64,000 nt of DNA from Shinella zoogloeoides (GTDB lineage Bacteria; Pseudomonadota; Alphaproteobacteria; Rhizobiales; Rhizobiaceae). The stretch covers positions 248,001 through 312,000 of the forward strand of contig NZ_CP086612.1 of the NCBI RefSeq assembly GCF_020883495.1, read 5' to 3'. Positions within the stretch are counted from its first letter, which is position 1. Each line of letters opens with the position of its first letter. The notes below the pieces were generated by a model. The model was not told where the DNA came from. It did not search any database and saw only the letters and a program-made list of their open reading frames with translations. Position numbers and translations under genes: made by a program. This document shows positions 46,362 to 54,716 of this stretch, piece by piece.

Positions 46362-46613
46362 TCATCGATGACGGGCAGTGAGCGAAAGATGGGGGAAGGC
46401 ATCCGGGAAATCAAGACCGTCGGGATTGCCGGTCGCCTGAAGCGGCGCATCGAGGCACGCATCGCAGATGCCGCAGCCGTCATCGTCCATCGCCTGGCCG
46501 GCGAGACCGCAACAGACGCAGGCCGCGGCCCGCCGGGCACCCTTGCCGCACTGGCGCGGCAGCAGGATTTCTGCTGCGTCGTCAAAGAGAATGTCTATCG
46601 GAATTTCTGTCAT
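46362..46613 (-). CDS. Small CxxC zinc-ribbon-like protein
   Basis: An 83-residue product, MTEIPIDILFDDAAEILLP, with two cysteine pairs ACVCCGLAG and GCGICDACLDAP that could bind one zinc ion. The longer frame to 46733 has no supporting start. No named family recognised. It lies opposite to the neighbouring repair genes, between the SRAP unit and DUF1810. Confidence 0.5.
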   Translation of the reverse strand: MTEIPIDILFDDAAEILLPRQCGKGARRAAACVCCGLAGQAMDDDGCGICDACLDAPLQATGNPDGLDFPDAFPHLSLTARHR

Positions 46614-46756
46614 CGCGGGCGTCTCCAACGATCCTGGGCAAGAGATAGGAGCGCCCGAAATCTTTGCAATGGTCGGTTCCGGCACCAGCGAAACCTTCTT
46701 GCCGCACGCTCGCATCGCGCTATCTGCACGCACTATCCACGCAGGTGTAGCGGTCG

Positions 46757-47185
46757 ATGACGATGGACGATCCTTTTCAGCTCAAGCGGTTTGTCGATGC
46801 GCAGGAGCTTGTCTTTCCCGCGGCTCTTGCAGAGCTGCGCGGCGGGCGCAAGGAGAGCCATTGGATGTGGTTCATCTTTCCGCAATTGCGCGCCCTCGGC
46901 CGTTCACCGACGGCGCAGTTCTATGGAATAGCCTCGCAGGATGAAGCCCGGGCCTATCTCAAGCACCCGCTTCTGGCCCGTCGGCTGGCCCATTCGACTG
47001 ATGCCGTTCTCGCCCATCACGATCGATCGCCCCATGATATCTTCGGCTCGCCCGACGATCTGAAGTTTCGCTCGTCGATGACGCTGTTCGACGCGGCTTC
47101 GGACCATAGAACCGCGCGATTTCGGATTGCCCTGGAGCGCTATTATGAGGGTGAGCTGGATCAGCGTACCCTGGAGCTTCTGTAG
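46757..47185 (+). CDS. DUF1810 family protein
   Basis: 142 residues: PFQLKRFVDAQELVFPAALA, ELRGGRKESHWMWFIFPQL, then AQFYGIASQDEARAYLKHP and a last segment with DDLKFRSSMTLFDAAS. This is the full-length DUF1810 pattern; no biochemical function is established for the family. It may be expressed with the exonuclease III gene 66 bases downstream. Confidence 0.85.
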   Translation: MTMDDPFQLKRFVDAQELVFPAALAELRGGRKESHWMWFIFPQLRALGRSPTAQFYGIASQDEARAYLKHPLLARRLAHSTDAVLAHHDRSPHDIFGSPDDLKFRSSMTLFDAASDHRTARFRIALERYYEGELDQRTLELL

Positions 47186-47251
47186 CGCCGGAACATTTGA
47201 AATTCCGCAATGGTTTCGTCTCGGCAAGATTGCTGCTTTGAGAGGAACCTC

Positions 47252-48037
47252 GTGAGGATCGCCACCTATAACGTCAATGGTATCAACGGCCGACTTCCCG
47301 TCCTGCTGCGATGGCTGAAGGAGGATGCGCCCGACATCGTCTGTCTTCAGGAACTGAAATCGCCAAACGACCGGTTTCCTCGCGCCGAACTGGAGCGTGC
47401 CGGTTATGGAGCCGTATGGCACGGCCAGAGAAGCTGGAACGGCGTAGCGATCCTCGCCAAAGGTTTGGTGCCTCTCGTGACACGCCGCGGATTGCCAGGC
47501 GATCCCGACGACACGCACAGCCGCTACATCGAAGCCGCCATCAATGGGATCCTGATCGGTTGCCTCTACCTCCCGAACGGCAATCCTGCGCCCGGCCCGA
47601 AATTCGACTACAAGCTGCGCTGGTTTAAGCGCCTGCATGCCTATGCCACCGAGCTGATCGACCTCGACATTCCGGCCCTGCTGATCGGCGACTACAATGT
47701 CATGCCGACCGATCTCGATGTCTATGCGCCGGAGCGCTGGCGCGACGATGCGCTGTTTCGCCCGGAGGTTCGCAAGGCCTATGCCGACCTCGTCGCGCAA
47801 GGATGGACCGATGCCATCCGCCATCTTCACCCCGATGAGCGGCTCTACACCTTCTGGAAATACTGGCGGAATTCCCTCGAGCGCGATGCGGGCCTGCGGA
47901 TCGACCATTTCCTGCTCAGCCCGAGCGCCGCACCGTGGTTGAGATCGGCCAGCGTCCGGCGGGCACCGCGAAGCTGGGAGCACACCAGCGATCACGCCCC
48001 CGTCATGATCGAGATCGACCCGCCGGATGCGGATTAG
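47252..48037 (+). CDS. xthA: Exodeoxyribonuclease III / AP endonuclease
   Basis: 261 residues from GTG 47252 (GAGAGG upstream): VRIATYNVNGINGRLPVLL, DIVCLQELKSPNDRFP (metal Glu), IGDYNVMPTDLDVY (Asp/Asn pair), RIDHFLLSP and WEHTSDHAPVM (catalytic His). It cleaves DNA at abasic sites and trims 3' ends. Placed behind the SRAP gene, it completes a set able to shield or process abasic sites. Confidence 0.93.
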   Translation: MRIATYNVNGINGRLPVLLRWLKEDAPDIVCLQELKSPNDRFPRAELERAGYGAVWHGQRSWNGVAILAKGLVPLVTRRGLPGDPDDTHSRYIEAAINGILIGCLYLPNGNPAPGPKFDYKLRWFKRLHAYATELIDLDIPALLIGDYNVMPTDLDVYAPERWRDDALFRPEVRKAYADLVAQGWTDAIRHLHPDERLYTFWKYWRNSLERDAGLRIDHFLLSPSAAPWLRSASVRRAPRSWEHTSDHAPVMIEIDPPDAD

Positions 48038-48339
48038 GCGGACGGCTGCGCAACCATTCGTCTCTCGCGTGACCGCGCTGTCCGCCGTGCCTCGCGCAGC
48101 TCCTCGATGGTGGGTAGACGGGACAGAGCTTGACCTCAGCCCGCCGATTAGAGAAGCGCCGCGGCAGGCGGGATTTCGGGAGTTCTCGACACGGGCCATT
48201 CGGTAACAGGTCAGCCGCAGGAGCTTCAGCATAGCGGTCGCAAGAGGAGCGGGACCGACTGACCCCGCATGGCACGTTCCGTATACCGGGCTGTGTGAGT
48301 GTGCGACCGCACGCACTTGTTGACTTCCAAGCGAGTGGA
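48038..48339. other. Gap without recognisable gene
   Basis: About 300 bases. Short minus-strand frames read low-complexity Arg/Ser/Pro products with no family resemblance. No tRNA, repeat or clear terminator was seen. It separates the repair genes from the restriction endonuclease and may contain a lost gene end. Confidence 0.4.
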
Positions 48340-49347
48340 TCAGGTCTCCTGACGAGATCGCACTACAGAGATAAAGTCGGCAACATCCATCAGCCAAGCC
48401 TGCTGTGTCAGCCGGTAGGTATTGTGCAACCGCTTCGGCACGACGAGCTGCAGCTTCTTGGCCTGCATCTCGTCAGTCTGGTTTTCTGATATCCCGGGCT
48501 CAAGGGTAAGGAGATGTTTTTCCGGGATCCGGAGAGCCTCCGACAGAACCTGGCGCCAGCGATCTTTCAGCGTCGACTTGGCACCGAGCATCGTCAGCCT
48601 TGCTTCCGGATACAGCGGATCACGATACTCATTCTGCCCCGGGAACAGAAAATCGGGCTTGTTCCGGTTCTCTGTCTCCGCGCCCCGAACGTATCGAATC
48701 TGCTGCGCAGCAAAAACTGCCTCAAGATGATTTTCGAGAGCCTGTCCCGCCCGCGCCTTTCGTCGGTTCTGTACGCTCAACGAAAACGCCAGAAATCCTT
48801 CAACGTCTGCGTCGCCAAGCGCACCAAAGCCGCTGCCAATACGTGCGGCGACGATGCGCCGTTCCAGCCTTTTGAAAAGCTGCTCCTCGCGATCCATCCA
48901 TGAGATCAGCGCAAGGTCCGGACTATCTGCAGCCGAAACCTCGGGCATCGATGTCCGCGCAAGCTCCGAAAACACACGTGTTTTCGGGAAGTCGAGACCA
49001 AAGCGTTCGATAAGGCTATCGAGCCGATCGGCTTCAGGCTCCTCCGGCTCGATCCCCAGCTCATCAAGAATATAGCGCGCTGCAAAATCGAGTTCGGCGT
49101 TATGTGCGCCATCGATCTCCTGGAATGTGAAGGCGAATTCGGGCTGCTCCTCCAAGGCGAATAACCAGACGAGCTGGTTCTGGATTGTAGCAGAGGGCGT
49201 TACAACGACGAGGATCGAGCCATCTTGCTGCAAGGCCAGAAACAGCATGTCGCCAGGCTGCATCAGTTCGGTGACGGCGTTTGAGGAATAGTAGAGGTGG
49301 TACTCCGGTGCGCGCGGCTTTCCTTTGCGGACATTAGACCAGCTCAT
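48340..49347 (-). CDS. EcoRII-like type II restriction endonuclease, lone
   Basis: About 335 residues from MSWSNVRKGKPRAPEYHLYY. The first ~85 residues resemble the EcoRII-N effector region (LMQPGDMLFLALQQDGSILV, NQLVWLFALEEQPEF). The C-terminal part is the EcoRII-C nuclease: KPDFLFPGQNEYRDPLYPEA, MLGAKSTLKDRWRQVLSEA (PD...xAK-type metal site) and LTLEPGISENQTDEMQ. No cytosine methylase gene is in the window. The IS21 element at 49385 begins 37 bases upstream and probably removed the promoter and whatever lay beyond, so expression is doubtful. Confidence 0.8.
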   Translation of the reverse strand: MSWSNVRKGKPRAPEYHLYYSSNAVTELMQPGDMLFLALQQDGSILVVVTPSATIQNQLVWLFALEEQPEFAFTFQEIDGAHNAELDFAARYILDELGIEPEEPEADRLDSLIERFGLDFPKTRVFSELARTSMPEVSAADSPDLALISWMDREEQLFKRLERRIVAARIGSGFGALGDADVEGFLAFSLSVQNRRKARAGQALENHLEAVFAAQQIRYVRGAETENRNKPDFLFPGQNEYRDPLYPEARLTMLGAKSTLKDRWRQVLSEALRIPEKHLLTLEPGISENQTDEMQAKKLQLVVPKRLHNTYRLTQQAWLMDVADFISVVRSRQET

Positions 49348-49496
49348 GAAGCCTTCTTCCGCCAAGGCTTCCTGCTCGCCGGATTGTTGATTGCCACTGA
49401 GAACTGACCCGGCGTGGCCTGATATTTCCATTGAGAATTGACCCATGTTCCAACCTTCCCTCGCATGTTTTCAGCGGGGGCTATGGAGTGATCGAC

Positions 49497-51023
49497 ATGG
49501 CGTTATTGAGCGTGATCCGACGCTGGCATTTTCGAGAAGAACTATCGATCCGGGAGATTTGCCGCAGGACTGGCCTGTCCCGGAATACCATCCGCAAATA
49601 CCTGCGCCTGGACGGCGTGGAGCCGAAGTTCAAAGTCCCGGAGCGGCCAAGCAAGCTTGATCCTTTTGCTGATCGGTTGTCTGCCTGGCTGAAGAGCGAA
49701 TCCAAGAAGAACCGCAAGCAGAAGCGGACGATGAAGCAGTTGCATGCCGATCTGATGAGCCTTGGCTACGAGGGCTCCTACAATCGGGTTGCGGCATTTG
49801 CTCGGGAATGGCGTGATGATCGGCAGAGAGAATTGCAGACGACGGGCCGCGGGACATATGTGCCCCTGGCGTTTGACCCCGGCGAAGCCTTCCAGTTCGA
49901 TTGGTCGGAAGATTGGGCCATCATCGGCAATGAGCGCACCAAACTGCAGGTGGCGCACACGAAGCTGAGCTACAGCCGCGCCTTCATCGTTCGGGCCTAT
50001 CTCCTGCAGACGCATGAGATGCTGTTCGATGCCCATAATCATGCATTCCGGGTCTTCGGCGGCATCCCCGGCCGCGGAATCTACGACAACATGCGCACGG
50101 CGATCGACAAGGTCGGCCGCGGGAAAGAGCGCGACGTCAATGTCCGTTTCCTGGCGATGGCCAGTCACTACGTATTCGAGCCGGAGTTCTGCAATCCCGC
50201 GTCTGGTTGGGAGAAAGGGCAGGTCGAGAAGAATGTTCAGGATGCGCGTCATCGCTTCTTCCAACCTGTTCCGCGCTTTCCATCATTGGATGCCCTGAAC
50301 GACTGGCTGGAGCTTCGGTGCAAGGAATTCTGGGCAAAGACCCCACACGGACAGATGCGCGGCACCATTGCCGACATCTGGGCTGAGGAAGCTTTGGCAT
50401 TGATGCCTGTTACCCGTCCGTTCGACGGCTTCGTGGAGTATACGAAGCGGGTCACGCCAACCTGCCTCGTCCATCTGGAGCGCAATCGCTACAGCGTGCC
50501 GGCATCCTTCGCCAATCGACCGGTGAGCCTGCGGGTCTATCCGGATCGTGTCGTGGTTGCTGCGGAAGGCCAGATCGTCTGCGAGCATCGTCGCGTCATC
50601 GATCGCTCTCACGACCGACCGGGACAGACGATCTACGACTGGCGGCACTATCTGGCGGTCGTGCAACGCAAGCCAGGCGCGCTTCGCAACGGTGCACCCT
50701 TTGCCGAGCTACCGGACGCGTTCCGGACCTTGCAGCAATACCTCCTGAAGAAGCCGGGTGGCGACCGCGAGATGGTCGATATCCTGGCCCTTGTTCTCCA
50801 GCACGACGAACAGGCCGTGCTATCGGCGGTCGACATGGCGCTGAAGTCCGGCGTCCCCACGAAGACCCACGTGCTGAACCTGCTGCATCGCCTCGTCGAC
50901 GGCAAATCCTTCACACCGCCCACCATCGATGCACCTCAGGCCCTGACGCTCGTCAACGAGCCCAAGGCCAATGTCGAACGATACGATGCGCTGAGAAAGA
51001 CGGAGGCCCGCCATGCGTCATAA
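49497..51023 (+). CDS. istA: IstA transposase (second IS21 subgroup)
   Basis: 508 residues from [20 protein letters not shown]: helix-turn-helix [20 protein letters not shown], then DDE core [26 protein letters not shown] and [19 protein letters not shown]. The C-terminal beta domain includes [20 protein letters not shown]. Overlaps istB by 11 bases. Confidence 0.92.
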   Translation: MALLSVIRRWHFREELSIREICRRTGLSRNTIRKYLRLDGVEPKFKVPERPSKLDPFADRLSAWLKSESKKNRKQKRTMKQLHADLMSLGYEGSYNRVAAFAREWRDDRQRELQTTGRGTYVPLAFDPGEAFQFDWSEDWAIIGNERTKLQVAHTKLSYSRAFIVRAYLLQTHEMLFDAHNHAFRVFGGIPGRGIYDNMRTAIDKVGRGKERDVNVRFLAMASHYVFEPEFCNPASGWEKGQVEKNVQDARHRFFQPVPRFPSLDALNDWLELRCKEFWAKTPHGQMRGTIADIWAEEALALMPVTRPFDGFVEYTKRVTPTCLVHLERNRYSVPASFANRPVSLRVYPDRVVVAAEGQIVCEHRRVIDRSHDRPGQTIYDWRHYLAVVQRKPGALRNGAPFAELPDAFRTLQQYLLKKPGGDREMVDILALVLQHDEQAVLSAVDMALKSGVPTKTHVLNLLHRLVDGKSFTPPTIDAPQALTLVNEPKANVERYDALRKTEARHAS

Positions 51024-51825
51024 TCCAGCAAGCGGCGCTGTCGTCATCATGCTGCGGCAACTGAAGATGCACGGCATGGCCCAGGCCGTCGGCGAACTCA
51101 CCGAGCAGGGATCGCCGGCATTCGAGGCGGCAATCCCGATCCTGTCGCAGCTCCTCAAGGCGGAGACCGCGGAACGTGAAGTTCGATCGACGGCCTACCA
51201 GCTCAAGACGGCACGCTTTCCAGCCTATCGTGACCTGAACGGCTTCGACTTCACCAGCAGTGAGATCAACGAGGCGCTGGCCCGTCAGCTTCATCGCTGC
51301 GACTTCCTGGACGACGCCAACAACATTGTCCTGGTCGGCGGTCCCGGCACGGGCAAGACGCATATCGCCACGGCCATCGGTGTCCAGGCCATCGAACATC
51401 ATCACAAGCGGGTTCGGTTCTTCTCGACCGTGGAACTGGTCAACGCGCTCGAGCAGGAGAAGTCCCAAGGTCGCTCAGGCCAGATCGCCAACCGCCTGGC
51501 ACACTCCGATCTCGTCATCCTCGACGAGCTCGGTTATCTGCCGTTCAGTGCTTCAGGCGGTGCGATGCTGTTCCATCTGCTGAGCAAGCTCTATGAGCAC
51601 ACGAGCGTCATCATCACCACCAACCTGAGCTTCAGCGAATGGGCCAGTGTCTTCGGCGATGCCAAGATGACAACCGCGCTGCTCGACCGGCTCACCCATC
51701 ATTGCCACATCCTCGAGACCGGCAACGACAGCTTCCGCTTCAAGAACAGCTCCGCGCACGACACCAAAACGACAAAGGAGAAAACGAGGAACTTGACCAC
51801 GACCGCAGAGCCGAAACATACCTAA
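51013..51825 (+). CDS. istB: IstB helper ATPase (second IS21 subgroup)
   Basis: 270 residues: Walker [18 protein letters not shown], Walker [14 protein letters not shown], and [20 protein letters not shown]. It is a DnaC-like AAA+ partner of the IstA encoded just upstream. The basic C-terminal tail ([14 protein letters not shown]) runs close to the IS end. Confidence 0.92.
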   Translation: MRHNPASGAVVIMLRQLKMHGMAQAVGELTEQGSPAFEAAIPILSQLLKAETAEREVRSTAYQLKTARFPAYRDLNGFDFTSSEINEALARQLHRCDFLDDANNIVLVGGPGTGKTHIATAIGVQAIEHHHKRVRFFSTVELVNALEQEKSQGRSGQIANRLAHSDLVILDELGYLPFSASGGAMLFHLLSKLYEHTSVIITTNLSFSEWASVFGDAKMTTALLDRLTHHCHILETGNDSFRFKNSSAHDTKTTKEKTRNLTTTAEPKHT

Positions 51826-51888
51826 TAAGCGGGTCAATTCTCGGTGGAAACGCCGGGTCAGTTCTCAGTGGCAATCAACAGGCGGAGA

Positions 51889-52653
51889 TCATACTCCGGT
51901 CAGCCTGTAAGCCGTCCGCAGAAGGGCGATGGCTTCGTCCCGGCTAAGCGAAACGTCGAAGGCTTTCGGGTCAAGCGTTTCATCTGCCTGAGCGAGATCG
52001 AGGAAGCGCTGCATGTCCGCCTGAATTTGATCCGGGAAAGCGATCGAGGCGCTGCGGGGTAGGAGTTGCGCCAGCCTGAACACGTCGTTGCGGTGCTTTC
52101 TGATGTTCTTGCTGTCGATCTTTTCGCCTGATGCAGCCCGCGCGCCAAGGTCAAGAAAGGCGCGCGCCTTGAAGGGGATGAGGAGCGTCTCGTCGACGAT
52201 GGTGACCGAACCAATCTTTCGTTTCGCCGACTGCAGCGCGTCGTAGTAACTGTCATCGAGCAGAATGGCGGAAAGGCTGACGACGTCCTCTTCGACCGGT
52301 ATCGGCGTGAGCTCGGCATCCTCGGGAAGTTCGAGTGTGCCGGGTTTGCGGGCGAACAGCTCGATCATGAACGGGAAGTCCGCGGTCGAGGGCTTATGGA
52401 ACCGATAGAATTCCTTGTCGCCGGTGCTGCGTTCGCGGGCCTGATAGCCGCCGGCATCCAGAAAGGCCCGAAAGGCTTTGCCGAAGGCGATATCGACCAC
52501 CTCGACGCAGAGCACCATGTCGATGTCTTTGGTTGCCCTGAAATCCAGACCTGCCTCGCCGAACAACAGGTCGCACGCCGCTCCGCCGATAATGGCGTAG
52601 CGATCCTCATAGTCTGCGAAATATTCCCGAAACTTGTCGATGCCGGTCAGCAA
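51889..52653 (-). CDS. AbiEii-like nucleotidyltransferase (toxin of a two-gene system)
   Basis: 254 residues. The nucleotidyltransferase signature is IIGGAACDLLFGEAGLDFRA followed by TKDIDMVL (two acidic metal ligands), then a helical C-terminal part with FKARAFLDLGAR and KNIRKHRNDVFRLAQLLP. This is the AbiEii/AbiGii/MenT-type fold that modifies tRNA or other targets and halts growth. Its start overlaps the partner gene by 7 bases. The stop lies 10 bases inside the right edge of the IS21 neighbour, so the gene seems complete. Confidence 0.8.
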   Translation of the reverse strand: MLTGIDKFREYFADYEDRYAIIGGAACDLLFGEAGLDFRATKDIDMVLCVEVVDIAFGKAFRAFLDAGGYQARERSTGDKEFYRFHKPSTADFPFMIELFARKPGTLELPEDAELTPIPVEEDVVSLSAILLDDSYYDALQSAKRKIGSVTIVDETLLIPFKARAFLDLGARAASGEKIDSKNIRKHRNDVFRLAQLLPRSASIAFPDQIQADMQRFLDLAQADETLDPKAFDVSLSRDEAIALLRTAYRLTGV

Positions 52654-53654
52654 GGCAGGGTCTCCAACAGTTGTTCCGCCGCCATGGCGATGCGCTCGTC
52701 GCGATGGTTGTGGAATTGTGCATATAAGGAGAGGGGGTCCACGGTATCGGCATCTGACAGCGCCGCCGGATCATAGGACCATGTTTCGATGCGGTAGACG
52801 GCTTCGTCCCGTCCGGTCTCGACGAGACCGAGCGATTGCGAGATCGCTTTCCAGTCGGCTGCCGGTACGGCGAATGTGTCGATCCGGGGATGCCCGAGTT
52901 CGGTCAGCCGTGATAACGCGGATTCTCCGGCGAGTTTGAAGGAAGTCATCGGCGCTTTGCAGCGCACGAATTTAACGGCCCGCACCGGCGTGCGCAGGTA
53001 CGGCGTTGCCTCGGTCAGCAGCTCGCGCCCGCTCGCCTTGAACCGGATATGGCGTTCCCTCCCCTCTCTGACCGTATCGGCGAGACCGGCGGCGACCAGG
53101 TCGTCGAATGCACGGCCGATCGACATCGCCGAGTAGTGCAGACGCTCGGCCAGGAGTGAGGGCGTGGGCATCGCCTGATCCGGGTGCAGGGTGTGATGGA
53201 AAAGCACCGCCTGGGCCGCGGGCGAAAGGCCGTCAGTCCTGTGCTGCCGAGGCGCGCGGAAATGTTCACGCAAATCGATAGCAAGATCCGGCAGGTAGAG
53301 CTGGTTGCCTGGAACGATGAACGGAACACCCTGGCCGATCAGGCGTGCGCGATTGTAGGCGCTGAGGGTGTCGGTGGCGAAAGCCACGATCGAGCCGGTG
53401 GCGTTGCGGACAATACCGACGTGTTTGGCGATGTCGGCCGGTGTACCCTCGCCGTCGAGCCTGGCCATGATGATGCAGCGCCGACCAAGGATCTGCGCCT
53501 CAAGGAGGAGGTAGGTCCGGTCGATGAAAGCTGGTATGTTGGTCACGGCCTTGGCGGGGCGGATATCCACCTGCCCATGCAGCAACTCTCCCAGATAGCG
53601 CTCAAGCTTTCGGGGGAACTGCGCGGAGAAATCGCCGGTGTCCGTTTCTAACAT
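52647..53654 (-). CDS. Winged-helix partner (probable antitoxin/regulator) of the nucleotidyltransferase
   Basis: 335 residues. The N-terminal half reads LERYLGELLHGQVDIRPAKA and RRCIIMARLDGEGTPADIAK. A central winged helix-turn-helix (TPSLLAERLHYSAMSIGRAF, DDLVAAGLADTVREGRERHI) is followed by a C-terminal domain. It is upstream and overlapping, as in AbiE-type pairs where the first gene is an antitoxin and autorepressor. The family is not the standard AbiEi, which appears separately at 59901-60352. An inverted repeat lies directly before its start. Confidence 0.65.
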   Translation of the reverse strand: MLETDTGDFSAQFPRKLERYLGELLHGQVDIRPAKAVTNIPAFIDRTYLLLEAQILGRRCIIMARLDGEGTPADIAKHVGIVRNATGSIVAFATDTLSAYNRARLIGQGVPFIVPGNQLYLPDLAIDLREHFRAPRQHRTDGLSPAAQAVLFHHTLHPDQAMPTPSLLAERLHYSAMSIGRAFDDLVAAGLADTVREGRERHIRFKASGRELLTEATPYLRTPVRAVKFVRCKAPMTSFKLAGESALSRLTELGHPRIDTFAVPAADWKAISQSLGLVETGRDEAVYRIETWSYDPAALSDADTVDPLSLYAQFHNHRDERIAMAAEQLLETLPC

Positions 53655-53664
53655 TGTTTCGCAC

Positions 53665-53704
53665 GATAACAGTAACGATGTTAATATGCAATGATGCTGT
53701 TATC
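53665..53704. promoter_or_regulatory. Inverted repeat before the toxin-antitoxin-like operon
   Basis: GATAACAG (53665-53672) and CTGTTATC (53697-53704) are exact complements 24 bases apart, in an AT-rich region ending 11 bases before the start codon of the winged-helix gene. A likely autoregulatory operator. Confidence 0.55.
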
Positions 53705-53758
53705 ATTGTTGCCCTGAAGCTTCGCCTTGGACGGAAGAAGCGGCAATGACGGATGTAA

Positions 53759-53785
53759 CTGCTTGAAACGAGAGCGTTTCAGCAG
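53759..53785. other. Stem-loop CTGCT-GAAACG/CGTTTC-AGCAG
   Basis: An 11-base stem with one bulged T and an AGAG loop. It lies between the operon promoter and the candidate structured RNA; it may be the terminator of a short leader or part of the RNA locus. No T-run. Confidence 0.4.
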
Positions 53786-53894
53786 AGGAGACGAACGTCG
53801 CGCTGATCGACTGAAACGACGGGGTCCGGCGTTGTGGTCGACGTGTATGCTCATCAGCAAGAAGGGTGGCATCTCTGCCGCCCCTCTTTTGACC

Positions 53895-54163
53895 CACGGA
53901 AACGAGGGCTTTTTCTTCAGAGCCGCCTACAGGGCGGTAAAGTTGTCACCCCCTGCCCTGCCGGAAATCCAGCAGGACGGAGCAGTACCCCTTCCCGTGA
54001 AGGAAGGAGCCCCTGCGTTTGCAGGGAGTAATCCCTCAAGGGGAAACATAACAGAAACGCCAGACCTTTCGGCCAGTCTATTTCCAAGCCCTCATGGGGC
54101 AACATAACCAGAGATGGGTGGGTTTTAAAAACAGAGAAGCGGCTTGCTTTCCGCTTTTGTTTC
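53895..54163 (+). ncRNA. Candidate structured RNA, HEARO/omega-RNA-like, without a nuclease gene
   Basis: A dense chain of short GC hairpins with unpaired linkers and its own terminator. Stems: CCGCC/GGCGG (53923-53937), CCTGC/GCAGG (53957-53976), CCTTCC/GGAAGG (53990-54007), CCCTGC/GCAGGG with GTTT loop (54011-54026), CCCT/AGGG (54033-54042), AGAC/GTCT (54063-54079), CCC/GGG (54089-54098). CCCTCAAGGGGAAACATAAC and CCCTCATGGGGCAACATAAC form a 20-base near-repeat 56 bases apart. From memory, linkers such as GGAGCCCC, GAGTAATCCC and GGGGAAACATAACAG resemble HEARO RNAs, the omega RNAs of IscB/IsrB nucleases. No such nuclease frame lies in the window, so it would be a stand-alone RNA whose guide precedes GGGCTTTTTCTTC. 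Start and identity are unproven. Confidence 0.45.
54137..54163 (+). terminator. Rho-independent terminator of the candidate RNA
   Basis: AAGCGG (54137-54142) pairs with CCGCTT (54151-54156) over an 8-base loop, and TTGTTTCT follows. This is the clearest factor-independent terminator in the window. Confidence 0.65.
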
Positions 54164-54349
54164 TAACCATCTCCGATAATTCAAAGGTAATATTTGATTT
54201 CGCCGACGTCAATGGCAGGTCAGTATTTTTTCTTGAGCAAAGCAATATTTCTGAAAATAATAAATTTCATTTTGAAAATTGTTATTACGCTTGTTTGGAA
54301 AAATACCATTCAATCCCGTTGGAGGCAGGGATTCCCATCTGTTTCCACA
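54164..54349. other. AT-rich segment with a terminal hairpin
   Basis: Markedly lower GC than its surroundings, and no convincing gene. AATCCC/GGGATT (54312-54333) forms a hairpin near its right side. If the RNA upstream is an omega RNA, this could be the worn body and right end of an IS200/IS605-type element that lost its genes. Confidence 0.35.
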
Positions 54350-54716
54350 TCATGCATCGGACACTTCCTTCCTCCACTCACGAATGAAGTCTCCCACGGT
54401 GGTGTCAGCGCGGCTATGGCTGGCGAGGCAGAGGCGGCCCCTCCTTGCCGATGCCGTCGTGCCCTCAAGGTACCCCAGCCATTTCCAGCGCAGCGCCCGC
54501 AAGCATATCCGCGAGCACGACGTGCCCGGCGGGCCGGATATAGCGTCCGGCCACAGCCTCTTCATATCCCTGCCAGCCACTCTCCGCCGCATGCCTGGAG
54601 AGGAGGTCGACGACGGCGATCGGCGGATCGCTGTTCGCCCGCCCACGAAACTGCCGGACAACATTCTCCCTGAGTTCCAGTATCGCCAGTGGTACCCCTT
54701 TGGGATTGCGTACAGA
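54350..54716 (-). pseudogene. Broken gene of unknown function cut by IS256
   Basis: A minus-strand frame enters from the IS256 edge (GVPLAILELRENVVRQFRG, VVDLLSRHAAESGWQGYEEA, HVVLADMLAGAALEMAG) and stops at 54465. A second frame continues with GRLCLASHSRADTTVGDFIR and EWRKEVSDA to TGA at 54350. The joint looks like one gene with a frameshift near 54470 and its 5' part lost to the IS. Family not recognised. Confidence 0.45.

Larger units (their letters stand above)
49385..51879 (+). mobile_element. IS21-family element (a second subgroup)
   Basis: 2495 bases. Ends match over at least 20 bases from TGTTGATTGCCACTGAG, read inward at both sides, with a subterminal GAATTGACCC repeat. It carries istA and istB unlike those of the other two IS21 copies. 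The left flank belongs to the nuclease gene, the right flank to the AbiEii-like gene; no duplication was seen. Confidence 0.85.

Noticed and set aside
46202..46585. 127-residue minus-strand frame overlapping the CxxC protein
   Set aside because: Ser/Arg/Pro-rich without motifs; the overlapping frame with paired cysteines is the better candidate.
48038..48275. 90-residue minus-strand frame upstream of the nuclease gene end
   Set aside because: Low-complexity composition and no start signal; treated as non-coding.
54033..54108. CRISPR array suggested by a 20-base near-repeat
   Set aside because: Only two units, with two mismatches, embedded in a chain of hairpins followed by a terminator; no further repeats and no cas genes.
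54094..54387. 97-residue plus-strand frame overlapping the candidate RNA
   Set aside because: It starts within the RNA hairpins, has no ribosome-binding site and no recognisable family; it crosses the terminator.
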